Shown piece after piece: positions 29,654-40,498 of a stretch of 64,000 bases of DNA. The notes below the pieces were generated by a model. That model was not told the origin of the DNA and ran no database searches. It was given only the letters and a program-made list of their open reading frames with translations. The number at the start of each line of letters is the position of its first letter. Within the stretch, counting starts at the first letter, position 1. This DNA comes from Adiantum capillus-veneris (taxonomy: Eukaryota; Streptophyta; Polypodiopsida; Polypodiales; Pteridaceae): the NCBI GenBank assembly GCA_014529385.2, contig CM043947.1, positions 126,666,891 through 126,730,890 on the forward strand, written 5' to 3'. A program made the translations under genes and the position numbers.

Positions 29654-30652
29654 TTCCTCCTAGTTCCATATGTTGAGCACTACCTTCCCAAACTGCACCA
29701 AGCTCCGGGAACTACCAGATGGCACGTCTTCTTAAGCAATCAAACTGGCACAAATCGGGCCCCTGACAAAACTTCATATGGGACTCCAAATGATGATCTG
29801 AAAAACCAACATGCTCCATATAATGATCTATACACATCCATACATTGAAAACAACTCTGACAAGCTACCATCACTTGGCCTGTCCGTCTTAGATCTGCAA
29901 TTCACTCCCAAATTTGAACAACCATATATTTTTCCATGTAAGTTTGTTTGATGAGCCGTCTGGACCTGCTCCTTCAGCTCTTCAGGCTCTATACCCTCAA
30001 GCCAAAAAGTAGCACCTTGGACATCCTTCACCTACCATCCATATGGACTACCTTGAATCCCTTTTGGTCTAAAAAACCACATCAAGCATACATCTCTACT
30101 TCCACTTGCCTGCACAGGCCTTCCACATTTTCTTTAGCACTGTACCATGCATCTATCAGCATACATACCATTGCTTGCATCCTCTTCTAGGGTCAACACA
30201 CTTTGGCTACACCATCATTGTCCAACCCCCTTGTTGAACATTCATGTTCAACCAAAAAAACTGCTTTAGTCTTCTATCAACTGCAAAAACTTGGCAAGTG
30301 ACTATTAGCAACCAAAAAACACTACCACATGTACAAGGCCTTACTCCTGCATGTTGCTTCCATTGCCCACCCCCTGCATCACACAGCTTCCACCTGGATC
30401 AAAAACCTAGCACTGATTTTCTCCATCCATTTGTAGCACCTCCCAACAGTGTCTCACCCATGTCCGCATCCATCCATGCACACAATATGCCCAAAGCACT
30501 TTAGCATCTCTTCACCCATTTACCTGCCTCATCAACACACACGGCCCTGCGAGCATATTACATGAACCAACCAATGTATGTGGCTTTGCAATCACATCAT
30601 CTGTACCAACCAACACTTCTGACCCTAAAGCATAGCTCCTCTCTATGGAACC

Positions 30653-31219
30653 CTATATCTGGTAGATAACATACCTCACTGCTACACTTACAAGCATATA
30701 CTTCAACCATGTATTGCATTCCTCTTTACATGGCTTAGACACAACTAGGGAATCTCCTTCATCTACCATATGACATGCATGTTGCACTGGACTCACCACC
30801 TCCTCTGAATTCGTACTCTCCTCTTTTCCAGCAATGCCCTCCATACTAGCATCATCAAGCCCTTTTTCTTCAACCACTAGCTCCTCAAGGTTGATCTGCT
30901 CCACCTTCCTATCATCTTCCACTACATGTTCTCCAATCACCTCTTCTATTGTTGCATCATGCTCTGCCAAAGTACAGAGAGACTCTCCCCACATTGCATC
31001 ATCCTGGTCCTCATCAATAGACAAGGCCACCTCATTCCTTTTGGAAAAATCTTGCACCACTTCTACTTGCATACCCTCGTAGGTGGACATAGAATTCTCC
31101 ACTTGATCCCCATCAAACATATCAGCTTTCACTGCTCCCTGGTCTTCACACATATCCACCATATCTCCATGTACATGCAAAATATCAAACTCTTCATACC
31201 TGGACTGGGTTGGCTCCAT
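30653..31219 (-). CDS. acidic 188-residue ORF of unknown function
   Basis: Starts MEPTQSRYEEFDILHVHG; rich in Glu and Asp, with many Val/Met, and no recognised domain. It lies downstream of the gag-like remnant on the same strand, so it is probably part of the same non-autonomous element rather than a host gene. The C-terminal LVSVAVRYVIYQI is hydrophobic but too short to call a membrane segment with confidence. Confidence 0.35.
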   Translation of the reverse strand: MEPTQSRYEEFDILHVHGDMVDMCEDQGAVKADMFDGDQVENSMSTYEGMQVEVVQDFSKRNEVALSIDEDQDDAMWGESLCTLAEHDATIEEVIGEHVVEDDRKVEQINLEELVVEEKGLDDASMEGIAGKEESTNSEEVVSPVQHACHMVDEGDSLVVSKPCKEECNTWLKYMLVSVAVRYVIYQI

Positions 31220-31640
31220 TTCCCAGCTTATCTCTGCATCCCTAGAGCTACACTCGCTCGGCTCAGCTTTTCTTTTGTCTCAAGTTGGTGAATCTGCTCC
31301 AGCTTTATCGCCTTGACTTCATCTGCAAATCATACCTTCTGATCATTGTCATCCTTCAAAGGAGATTGAACATCCATACCTTGATTTGGCACTACTTCTC
31401 TTACTTTATCTAGAACCGCGTCCACCTCTTGCTAAATTGGAGCTGCTCTAATTGGAAACCTTGGCATGGAAACCGCTCCATCTCTTTGCATCCATAAAAC
31501 CATGGGCTCTTCCCACATCGGTACATTCCTTTGCATCACCTCTGACTCGACCCTCACTGCTTCAATTGGCCTAGGCACCAAAACATTTGACAACCCTTGT
31601 TTGGCCTACCGCTTCCTCAATATCTTTTTGGTCCGGCCAA

Positions 31641-31990
31641 TCACCAATTCCACCGCCTCAACATACGTTGCAGGCCCATGCGTCTCCACTTTATCCCTGA
31701 CCTCCTCATGCCGACAATCAAAAACTTGCTCAATTTTAGAAAATCAAAACTTTGTGTATTAGTTACCTCCATTAGCTCTTGCCAAAGGGCTTTGACTTCC
31801 CATATGAGCGCTTGGAAATCTCCATCCACCTTTTGCTTTAGATCATCCAGCTTTCTCTTTACCTCATGCATCTACACCGATGGCACGTACTGGCATCAAA
31901 AGGCCCTTTCCAAAGCTTCACAATTCACCTTTTCTTCTTCAAGTAGTTCGTCAAACCACCATTTTGCACTTCCCAAAACCAATAGCAAAA
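31641..31990 (-). pseudogene. retrotransposon gag-like fragment
   Basis: Minus-strand text AKWWFDELLEEEKVNCEAL, then ERAF, a stop, CQYVPSV, a stop, MHEVKRKLDDLKQ and IWEVKALWQEL follows the spacing of the plant retrotransposon gag domain: paired Trp, then an F..F..Y.P block, then L..LKQ. Two stops interrupt it. Assignment by pattern only. Confidence 0.5.
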
Positions 31991-32338
31991 AAATAAGTAT
32001 CACACTTTATTCTCTTGCTAGCCTTTTCTCCAACACAAATACGACATAATCCTGCAGCTAGGTTTACGCATCTTCTACGCCAGTGAAAATAGGAAAACCC
32101 GTCCATGCCATCTTGCACCGTATCTTCACTTCATCTGCTCCAAAACTACAACTTTACCTTCAAATCAAAGCAATCAAATAACTCCTTAGTGGGAGCACCA
32201 AAAGATGGATGGGGGGAAAGGGGAACACACCTAGAACCCAAACACCACACCTCTTTATAGCCCAGGATAATCACTACACCCCAATCCACTAGAGTTCACC
32301 TTCAAAACTCGCACAAGTGATAGCATGCCACATAAAAT

Positions 32339-32350
32339 TTTGCATGTTTA
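32339..32350. other. LINE target-site duplication, left
   Basis: TTTGCATGTTTA, repeated at 39071-39082 after the LINE. Confidence 0.9.
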
Positions 32351-32407
32351 TGCTACAAAAATGCTCGTTGTTGTTGTTCGACACCCCCATTGTTGCGTCA
32401 TCGCTAA

Positions 32408-32424
32408 CCCCCCCCCCCCCCCCC
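32408..32424 (+). repeat. poly-C tract (17 C)
   Basis: Uninterrupted C run in the 5' leader of the LINE. Confidence 0.95.
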
Positions 32425-32574
32425 TACACAGACTCCCGCCCCCGCTGTCCCTGCTCGCCCACCTGCTACCCACTCTGTTCGCATTGCCCGCCCGCTACCC
32501 CTGCGCGCTGCCTCCTGTCGCGCTGCCAACCCCCCCACCCCCCGCATCTCCCCCCGCCCGCTGCCGCCTGTACA

Positions 32575-32598
32575 CCCCCCCCCCCCCCCCCCCCCCCC
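32575..32598 (+). repeat. poly-C tract (24 C)
   Basis: Uninterrupted C run in the LINE leader; together with the 17-C tract and intervening C-blocks this strand could fold as an i-motif and the other strand as G-quadruplex. Confidence 0.95.
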
Positions 32599-32853
32599 GC
32601 CCTCCTTGTTTCCCCAAAGTTATCTGCACTTTGGCTTGTGCCGCACTAACTTCTTTGGGCAGTGCTCGGCGCATCTATTTGCAGATTCTCCCCGCCGTCA
32701 GTTCTTCCGCCACAGCAATAGACACAGATGGAGGCTCCAGCTCCGCCATAGAGGGACTCATCCAAAGCCCCCTGGCCCGACCCCGCTCAGCCCACCATTC
32801 GACTTTCTCTTTCGTCGACAGAGCAAGCGAGCCTAGCTGCAGAGGTAGAGCGA

Positions 32854-33417
32854 TTGCGGGCGACTTCTATCATCTGCAAGATTCTCGGCACTCAACCTAG
32901 CAGAGGAGAGCTGCATGACCTTCTCCAGGCCCGCCTTCTTGCAGAGGTGGGCAAGATCTTGGATGTACAGATACTCGGACGCGGTTACTATCAAATCGAG
33001 TTTGAGACCTTCGAGATGGCGTCCAAGGTCATCGCCATGAGTCCACTAACCATCCGGGAAGCACGTGCCCACTTTTGATAGTGGAGACATGGTTTCAACC
33101 CTGCTTCGGATATTCTAGTAGAGGAGGCAGACATCCCCATCTCTGTCTGCTTTTCGGGTTTGTGGAGGGAGTACTTACCACTTCTATCTAGGATAGGCTC
33201 AGCCATTGGGACTATTCTGGAGACACCTCGCACGGTAGCCTCAGTAGCTGCCAAGGCGGCTGGCATTCCCTCAGTTCGCGTTTTGGTCAGAGACACTCAC
33301 ATGCTCCTGAAGGTTATTATTCTACCTCGGGTGAGTGGGGATTCGTTCAGACAGAGTGTGGAATATTCGGGCCTCCCGAACCAGTGCTTCATTTGTCGAC
33401 AGATGGGCAAGGCCTGA
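32854..33417 (+). pseudogene. LINE ORF1 remnant (DUF4283-like, zinc knuckle)
   Basis: The first piece (ending near 33078) contains IQILGRGYYQIEF-like text matching the DUF4283 domain found in plant LINE ORF1 proteins. The second piece (33160-33417) includes WREYLPLLSRIGSAIG and GLPNQCFICRQMGKA, the start of a CCHC knuckle, cut by TGA. The pieces are in different frames with stops between them. ORF1 binds LINE RNA. Confidence 0.65.
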
Positions 33418-34587
33418 GGCCTCGACCTACACCACAGCCTCAGCCACAGCCCCAGCCTATAAGGGCTGGCTAGCAGACACGGCGCACACAGGCAGAGCCA
33501 CCCTTTGAGCCTGGGGCTCCAGCGGAGGAGGGATGGCAGCAGGTCCGTGGTAGACGACGACAGGGGCCATAGCGTTAGCCTGGCACTCAAAGTGGTCCTC
33601 AAGCACCTACTCAGCAGCAGTGGGTTCCCACGGGGAACCGTTTTGGTCCTCTAGAGTAGGATGAGGTCCCTTCCCCAGCCCCTTCCCTAGCTTCACCCTC
33701 GACAGCCCCTCCCCCCTAGAGTTCCCTCCCTCTTCCTCATCCTCCCCCTCGCCATCTCTTCCCCCCGCCCCTTTACCTCTGTCGCTCCCTCTTCTCCACC
33801 GCTCCCCCCACCTCCCTCTCCCCCCCCTCCTGCTTCAGTTCCACAGTCCACCCAGGGGGCAGGGCCTCTTCGGCTAGGAGATCTCTTGGTAGCGCCTTTG
33901 CCACGAGTCACTTATCGAGAGAGGGACAGCCTTTTCTACAGCCACCTCTGCAGGTACTGACATCTTCCCTTGCATCTATCCCTCGTGGTCTGACGAGCAT
34001 TGACATCCGGCGTTGATGGGACTTCTTTGACTACGGCTTTACTCGTTTTCTCGGTGACTTTTCAGCAGACCATGAGGCAGCCTGCTTCAGGATCCATGTT
34101 CTGTTCCTTGCCGCTAGGGGGACGGAGGCCTTGGAATTAGCAGTTGGCTTCTCCTTCCCCCTCTGCGGCAGAGACCAGACAGAGTGGACTCTCGACTCAG
34201 TGTTGGGATGGTTACACACATAGGTCCTAGAGTTCTCTCACCACATGGGAGAACTAGGAGTTACAGATATGCTCCAGACTTTGTGGTCATTGGCCAAGTT
34301 TGCGGTGACACCTCCAGACTCAGCAGGATGTAGACACATTGTGGTTTACTTCTTTGCCGATACACAGTGCTTGCCATGATATGTATACATTCATGAGGAC
34401 TCCTGGACAGAGGAGGTTTCTTTATGTACGGCTTGCTCTACTTGGGCTTGGATTGGGCTTGGACCAAGCATTTGTTGCAGTCACGCCTATCTAGAGGACG
34501 CTCGGATACGGATTACTCCCCATCCAAGCCAGCCTCGAAGATAGCCCATCTAGCTGCTGTGGTAGCATCTATTCTCCCTCGCTCCCC
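33418..34587 (+). pseudogene. LINE ORF1 C-terminal Pro-rich part and inter-ORF region
   Basis: Very C-rich; conceptual translation gives Pro/Gln-rich then Pro/Ser-rich text with many stops (about 33420-33930), typical of LINE ORF1 tails. The stretch from about 33960 to 34587 has no recognisable domain. Confidence 0.45.
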
Positions 34588-35247
34588 ATGAGGATCGTCT
34601 CATGGAACGTGCAGGGACTAGGTGGGCCCCAGTTTCAGCATCAGCGGGGTCGACTGCATCAGGAGCTTCAGTGTTGTCTTGTGGGAGGAGAGATGGATCT
34701 CCTTATGCTTCAGGAGCACCATCTGTGTGAGAGCCGCATTAGATGTTGTGGTCAGCTCTTGCGTGGACGATATGATACTTTTTGGTTAGTTGCTTTTGGA
34801 CCTGGAGGCATCCAAGGTGGGGTATGTATGACTATTGTAGACTCTTTGCAGCAGGCCATTGTGAGCAAAGGGATTATTGTGCCAGGCAAGGCTCAGTGGA
34901 TTACTATGCAGGTTCAGGGTGGCCTAGTGTGTTTCCTGAACGTCTATGCGCCCAATGTGGCGAGTGCTCGTGTAGAGTTTTGGTCATAGATAGTTGAGTC
35001 TCTGCCGCAGGTAGAGCATTGGTGCATAGGGGGGGACTTCAACATGCTGGAGGACCCTTCTGACAGGATTGGTGGTAGACATGCTATTGTGCATGGAGTT
35101 GAGTTGGTAGCTTGGGAGAGGTTTTGTATGACTTTGAGGGTCTCGGATGCTTGGCAGCACTCTGGTTTTGTGAGGCCCCCAGACACTCTTGCCTTCTCTC
35201 GATCGGACCGCAGAGTGGGAAGAGTGAATCTATCGCTTCTACACTAG
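34588..35247 (+). pseudogene. LINE ORF2 endonuclease domain
   Basis: Starts MRIVSWNVQGLGG, the N-terminal block of the AP-endonuclease-like (EEP) domain with the catalytic Asn. LLMLQEHHL carries the metal-binding Glu, FLNVYAPN is the next block, and after a TAG (34987-34989) the same frame continues with IGGDFNMLEDPSDR. The endonuclease nicks target DNA to prime reverse transcription. Confidence 0.9.
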
Positions 35248-35263
35248 TGACCACTTCAGTGAC

Positions 35264-36055
35264 TTGGGAGGGACAGTGGGCATCCTGGCAGGGACCTCCT
35301 TCTTGGACCATGCACTAGTGATCCTCACAGTAGCAGACAGGCAGAGGAGTGGAAGCACGACGCTTTGCATCCCAGAGAGGGTCTTGTTGGACTCAGCACT
35401 CAGAGAGAGGGTAGAGGCCCTCTGGACAGAGGGCTTGGACAGGCAGGACTCTCATGCTGACAGAGTGGCCGCAGGCCTAGCACAGATTAGTCATTTTTTT
35501 CTCCAGGAGTCTCTGGCTCGCCGGGCTACAGCGAGAGAGGAGTAGCGTCTCAGACGGGGCATTGCTTTGTTACAGAGGATGCATGAGCAGCATCCAGACA
35601 GTCCTTGGTTGGAGGAGCAGTTAACAGGAGCCTCGACAGGAGCTTTCTAGGACAAAGGAGAGGCGACATGAGTTTGCTTTCCACCGATAGGCATCTCAGT
35701 GGACCCAGGTGGGCGACAGAGTCGGTGGTGCTTTCTTTGAGGCAGTGGGACCTCGGCACTCACATGCCAAGGTCAGTCAGTTGAGGAGGCCCGATGGGTC
35801 AATTGCTTCTGAGCCCGAGGATATGCGTGCAATTGCTACTGACTTTTACCATGAGTTACTGTATGCAAAGTCCCAGTTAGAGCGTCGCGATGCATGCAGG
35901 GAGCAGGTTTGGGCACAAATGCCTTGTCTTGTGACTGAGGAGATGCGTTAGAGGCTTGAGCTACCACTTCAGCTTGAGGAGCTGCACACGGCTCTTAGGG
36001 CCCTCCCCCATTGTAGTTGTCCAGGTGAGGATGGGCTGACTCCCACAGTTTTTTC
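35264..36055 (+). pseudogene. LINE ORF2 region between endonuclease and RT
   Basis: Open pieces 35264-35545 and 35709-35951 in different frames, containing SHFFLQESLARRATAREE then TAG then RLRRG, and FYHELLYAKSQ. These match the connector ahead of RT in plant LINEs (the FY..LY block). Both TAG codons (35543-35545 and 35949-35951) sit where a Gln would fit. Confidence 0.75.
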
Positions 36056-37300
36056 TTGGAATACTGGGACCTGCTTGGCCCAGATCTCTGCAACGCTTTT
36101 CATTACATTTTGCACACAAGAGTGATGCCTGACAGCATGAGTGAGGGCCTGATCTACCTCATTCCCAAGGAGGGTGGCTCCTTGGATGAGATTCGACAGT
36201 GGCGCCCCATCACCATCCTCAACTCAGCCTACAAAATTCTTGCCAAGGCTCTGAGTTTGAGGATTCAGCCACTTCTGGAGAGCCTTATACATGGGACTTA
36301 GACAGGTTTGGTCAAGGAACGCAGTATCCTTGACAACATCTTTACCTTTTGGGAGGCCTCTACCCTGGCACGGCTCCGTGGTGAGGACCTTGTGATTCTT
36401 CTTCTCGATTTTGAGAAGGCATACGAAACAGTTGAATGGGACTTTCTACAGGGAACTCTACGCAGGATGGGCTTCTCAGATGCTTGGATCAGAGGGGTGT
36501 GAGCCTTGTACAGACAGGCTCATAGTCAGGTACTCTTGGCAAGAGGGAGAGGTGATTGCTTCATGCTTACACGCTCGGTCAGACAGGGTTGTCCTCTTGC
36601 CCCTTTCCTCTTTCAATTCTATGCGCAGGCGATGAGCAAGTTTTTGGTGTCGCAGCAGGTTGGTCTACGAGGCTTAGCACTCCCTATTCAGGGAGATGAG
36701 CTACTGGACACTGAGTTTGCCGATGACTGAGCCTTGTACTTAGATGGTTAGGAGGCCAACCTCCACAAGTGTGAGTAGGCTCTGGAGACCTTCTGTTGTG
36801 CATCGGGCGCACTGATCAACTGGAGAAAGACAGTGGCTTTCTCGGTTGATAGTGCTCCTGTGCGAGATTGGATGCCAGGAGAGGGTTTCAAGTGGATTCC
36901 CCCAGGGACTGGAGTTCGGTACTTGGGCTGTCAGGTTGGTTTGGACTTGTCTCCCGAGCAGCAGATTTCTCCCCTTCTCCTGTCTATTAGGAGAAAGTTG
37001 TTACACTGGAGCTCAGCGCGACTTTCTTTGGCTAGCAGAGTAGTAGTTACCAACCACGTGTTATTGGCGACTATGTGGTACATCACTTCCTGTTGGATCT
37101 TCTCGAGTTCTTGTATCAGCCAGGTAGAGAGGCTGATCAGGAACTTCCTTTGGTCAGGATGTGACACTCAGATAGCAGGAGCCAAGGTGGCTTTGCAGGT
37201 CATCACTCTTCCTTGTTCACAGGGAGGGCTTGGGATCATTGATCCAGCACAGCAGAGCCCTTCTTGGGAAGTTCATCGTCAGAGGACTTCTTCCAGGTGA
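36056..37300 (+). pseudogene. LINE ORF2 reverse transcriptase domain
   Basis: One reading frame with several in-frame stops. Motifs in order: IYLIPKEGG, WRPITILNSAYKILAKAL, SILDNIF, LLLDFEKAYETVEW, SVRQGCPLAPFLF, EFADD (catalytic pair), RYLGCQVG and GGLGIIDPAQQ. Stops: TAG at 36299-36301, TGA at 36500-36502, TGA at 36728-36730 directly after the catalytic pair, and further TAGs before 36785. Non-LTR RT of the L1 clade. Confidence 0.92.
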
Positions 37301-37343
37301 GGAGCCCTAGAAGGAGTTCTTGCTATAGCGGCTTCGTGCTAGG

Positions 37344-38159
37344 GTGCCTCAAGCAGGAGGCCCTTGGCAGCCTTTGACCAGATGGATCTCTACAGAGATG
37401 TGCAGAGTTGGTCTGAGCAGGAGACTGAAGGACCTCTTCACTGTGAGTTTGCTGCGATCTTGGGAGCACTTGCGGCGTGGCCTGGAGCAGAGACAGCCTA
37501 CGTGCATGGAGGAGCACCTACAGCAGCCCCTCGTCTGGAACCCCATGGTTAGCACTCAGAGAGGTCACTTGGTTGGTAGTCGGCCTCATGTTTCCTGGGG
37601 TCCCATGGCAGCAGGTCCAGCGCGCTCTTTAGGTGACTGGCTAGAGTTCACATGTTTGTCAGAGGAGGTACAGGGCCTTCAACTACAGAGCATGAGAGGG
37701 GTGCAGAGCATGTGTCAGGACATCTCAAAGTCAGTTCCAGCCGAGTGGCTCCCACCCCTCGAGCCAGTAGCACCCCGGTGGATGGGAGCCTTCACACGAC
37801 TGGAGGTTCTCATCTCTGTCAGGGCCTGCTCAGAGACTGTCCCAGCCCTTTTCTTTGAGCTTCAGGGTGGGGAAAGCCTTCAGCGAGTTGCAGTAGAGGC
37901 CCCGCACGTAGCAGAGTGCTATTTTCAAAGGATCCGAGTAGTGGGTATCTGTGGGAGGACCTGTGTCATAGACCCTGACCTAGGAGCCCTTGAGACAGGA
38001 CACTCGAGGCTGTGGGCTTGCGAGTGTTGTCCACTGGCACGAGTACAGTGGGATCCTCGTGAGTGGCTATGGAGGGATCCCTTCTCTTCTGCAGACCACC
38101 CAAGAGTCCCATTCTTTCAGTACACTATTCGATTGGGATGTCATATACTAGCAGCATAG
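37344..38159 (+). pseudogene. LINE ORF2 segment after RT
   Basis: 271 open codons in a different frame from the RT segment, Trp- and Leu-rich, corresponding in position to the long spacer between RT and the zinc-binding domain of plant LINEs. No diagnostic motif; assigned by position. Confidence 0.5.
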
Positions 38160-38219
38160 AGAGAGGCCCGACCCACTGCAGCACCTCATTGGCAGGAGGA
38201 GGGTCTCACAGCTGAGTTC

Positions 38220-38830
38220 TTGGAAGTTTTTTGGGAGAGGTTGTGGGACTCCATACAGCCGAGGCGATTCACCTTGTTTCAGTGGTGGTTGGTCGCACAC
38301 AAAGCTACAGCAGTCGGGAGCTGGCTAGTGCATAGTGGTCTCTCAGCCGCATGTGCAGCTTGTGACCACCTTGTGGAGAGTCAGTGTCACTGTCTTTGGG
38401 ACTGTCCCTCCGCCTAGCAGGTGTGGCTACGGTTCTTCGGCTCATGCATGCTCTCTCCACGGCTCGACACTACACTTGGGGAGCAGCGGCTTGGTCCACC
38501 CTCTTAGGCCCGGCACTTTAGTTTGAGCTATCTTCCACCAGCAGGATGATAGTGATGCAGGAGGGGCGACCTACACTCCAACCTGCTACAGAGCTTACTC
38601 CACAGGAGTGGTGTAGTGAGAGAGAGGAATGTTGGGAGTTCATCAGTGGCCTGACACTCTGGTTCATCTGGCGGGCCCGCTGCTTCCGCATCTTTGAGGC
38701 TCGCCCCGTGCCACGAGCAAAGACTGTTCGCGATTTTTGGCTAGAGCTGATCCACACTCTTAGAGGACAGCTCGAGGGACTACAAGGCAGTTCGGACCGC
38801 ATGCAGGAGTGCAGAGAGGCTTTCCTTTGA
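38220..38830 (+). pseudogene. LINE ORF2 zf-RVT domain and C-terminus
   Basis: 38220-38417 holds FWERLWDSIQPRRFTLFQWW followed by CAACDHLVESQCHCLWDCP, the Cys/His set of the reverse-transcriptase zinc-binding domain. 38546-38830 in another frame ends the protein with LTLWFIWRARCFRIFEARP, the usual C-terminal block. A 3' UTR of about 240 bp follows. Confidence 0.8.
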
Positions 38831-39070
38831 CTCTGGCGTCCTGGGCCTTTCTACACCATGGTCTAGGGTGTACTCCGATGGCATTACCAACCACCAATGT
38901 GGCTTTTCCCTCCCCCCATTTCTTGATTTAGCCCCATTGTACATATGCTAGTTTTTTCATTGGGAGAGTCTCCCACCATGGTTGTTGTAGCCCTCTCTTG
39001 AAGAGGTGGTTGTAGCCCTATGGGCAGTTTCAGTAATTAATAGAAGGATCTTTTTCTCGAAAAAATAAAT

Positions 39071-39082
39071 TTGCATGTTTAC
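39071..39082. other. LINE target-site duplication, right
   Basis: TTTGCATGTTTA; continues directly into the second half of the interrupted repeat. Confidence 0.9.
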
Positions 39083-39641
39083 AATCATGCCATAGCACAC
39101 ACGTTCTCTCTTTCTCTCTCACACACAGAGAGGCCCAAGGAGGCATATGCAAATCAAACACCGGCACCAGATGATTGGAGCAAAGCAAAAGGAAGAAGGG
39201 GGGAAAGGAATTTTGTCATCTTGTGCAGAATTTTTGTCAGTGTTGTTTTTTGCATAACAAATGCCTTACAGTCTTCTACGGTTTGTGTTATATAGCATGT
39301 GTTGTTCCCACTTTGTTTCTCCTCTTTTCGGGTAGTTTTCACATCAGGTGCAGCATTTACCATGGCTGACAACAACAGAGATGTGTTCAAGATGTTTGCT
39401 CTGTTGAGGACATGTTGGATGGGGGCAATTACCCTATGTGGGCTTATATGATGCAACATGTTCTTGTGAATTAAAGGGCGTCTATAATATTGTGCAGGGC
39501 ATTGACGTACATCCTGGTTCTGAGGATATAGGTGATGTTGAGGATGTTGCAGGTCTTACTGCAAGGATTGTTGTTATTAGAGTTGTTTTGCTTATGGCAT
39601 AACAAGCTCGTTGGGATGTAAAGGATGCACTCGCTCATGCA

Positions 39642-40130
39642 TTGATTGCGTTTTCTATGAAGTGCACCGTTACTCCTCACATTCGTTCAACGAAATCTGA
39701 AAAACAGGCTTGGGATATTCTAGCAGGTCTTTATGCAAGCCGCAATGAGGCAAAAATTGCATTGCTGCGTAAAGAACTGGAATCGAAGATTATGCATGAG
39801 GAAGATTATATGGACAATTTCCTTGCTGGTGTCAAGGATATCAATGAGCAACTTATTTCTACAAGTGAAGTCATTTCAGACACTTCCCTTGTGCAGATTG
39901 TTCTTGATGCCTTACCAAATTCTTACCAAACTTTTGCTAGTACTTGGAGACTTATGACCCAAGGAAATCCTGAAGTTGTCAAGTTTGATGCATTGTGCAC
40001 GTTGTTGTTGCAAGAGTCACTTTCCAAAAAAAAAGCAGGACTAGGCAGCGTGCAGTTGAATAGGATTTTATTTCTTCTCAAAGAAAGGGTGGTAACTGCA
40101 ATGCAGCCACTTCTTATGGTTCTTCTATGA
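39642..40130 (+). pseudogene. copia Gag (UBN2-type)
   Basis: 162 open codons with STKSEKQAWDILAGLYASRN and LRKELESKIMHEEDYMDNF, the standard copia gag blocks. The true gag start is at 39362 (MADNNRDVFKMF) but frame breaks separate it from this segment. Gag forms the virus-like particle. Confidence 0.88.
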
Positions 40131-40498
40131 GTGGACAATCACTTGTTCCTAATGCTTCTGTTGGCAGCAAATTGTTTGGAAATTCTGGTGATAAGGGCAA
40201 AAAGAAGATGCGTTGCCATCATTGTAAAGCTAATGATCACTTGATCAAGCAGTGTCCTAAGTTGAAGGCCACTGCAAATACTAGTTCCACTACAAATGCA
40301 GCCATTGTTGAGTCTTCTGTGAAAGGAGATTGTGATGCTCATGTTGATGCAGAATGGGCTTTTAGTGTAGAGTGCACTTACAATCTTGTTGTCCATGATG
40401 CATGCATGTCAGTTGCTGCAGATTCACATGTGTGGTATTTCGATAGTGGTGCTACAAAGCACATTACCTCACATCGAACAATTTCTGGCTATGGCTGA
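40127..40498 (+). pseudogene. copia Gag zinc knuckle and protease start, fused to integrase end
   Basis: CHHCKANDHLIKQCPKLK is a CCHC knuckle; WYFDSGATKHIT carries the protease active site. Directly after the protease start the sequence jumps to integrase text (GTLRSDRGGEYMSHEF, the second catalytic Asp), so the rest of the protease, the GAG-pre-integrase domain and the first part of integrase are missing. Confidence 0.85.

Larger units (their letters stand above)
28515..32205 (-). mobile_element. interior of the repeat-flanked element, gag-like remnant, unclassified
   Basis: 3.7 kb between the two direct repeats. Minus-strand reading shows a gag-like segment near 31640-31990 and an acidic ORF at 30653-31219; no RT, integrase or RNase H is visible. 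This suits a non-autonomous LTR retrotransposon of the LARD or gag-only kind. A 38-bp tandem repeat (2.5 copies) lies at about 28767-28870. Several stop codons interrupt every frame. Confidence 0.45.
32351..39070 (+). mobile_element. near full-length LINE (L1-type), inserted in the repeat copy
   Basis: Flanked by a 12-bp target duplication TTTGCATGTTTA (32339-32350 and 39071-39082), and the undisrupted site exists at about 28374-28385. Order: C-rich leader with poly-C tracts, ORF1-like region (RNA-binding and CCHC-like remnant), Pro-rich segment, ORF2 with endonuclease, RT, zinc-binding tail, a ~240 bp 3' UTR and a short A-rich end (CGAAAAAATAAA). It is GC-richer than its surroundings. Many in-frame stops, most of them TAG where CAG is expected, and a few frameshifts show it is dead. 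Confidence 0.92.
32206..39205. repeat. direct repeat, right copy, split by a LINE
   Basis: The first half is 32206-32350 and the second half 39083-39205. Joined in that order they match the left copy at 28240-28514. The break falls in TTTGCATGTTTA, present once in the left copy and twice here, on both sides of the LINE. Confidence 0.9.

Noticed and set aside
33693-33911. Minus-strand Gly/Glu-rich ORF in the LINE
   Set aside because: Antisense shadow of the C-rich ORF1 region.
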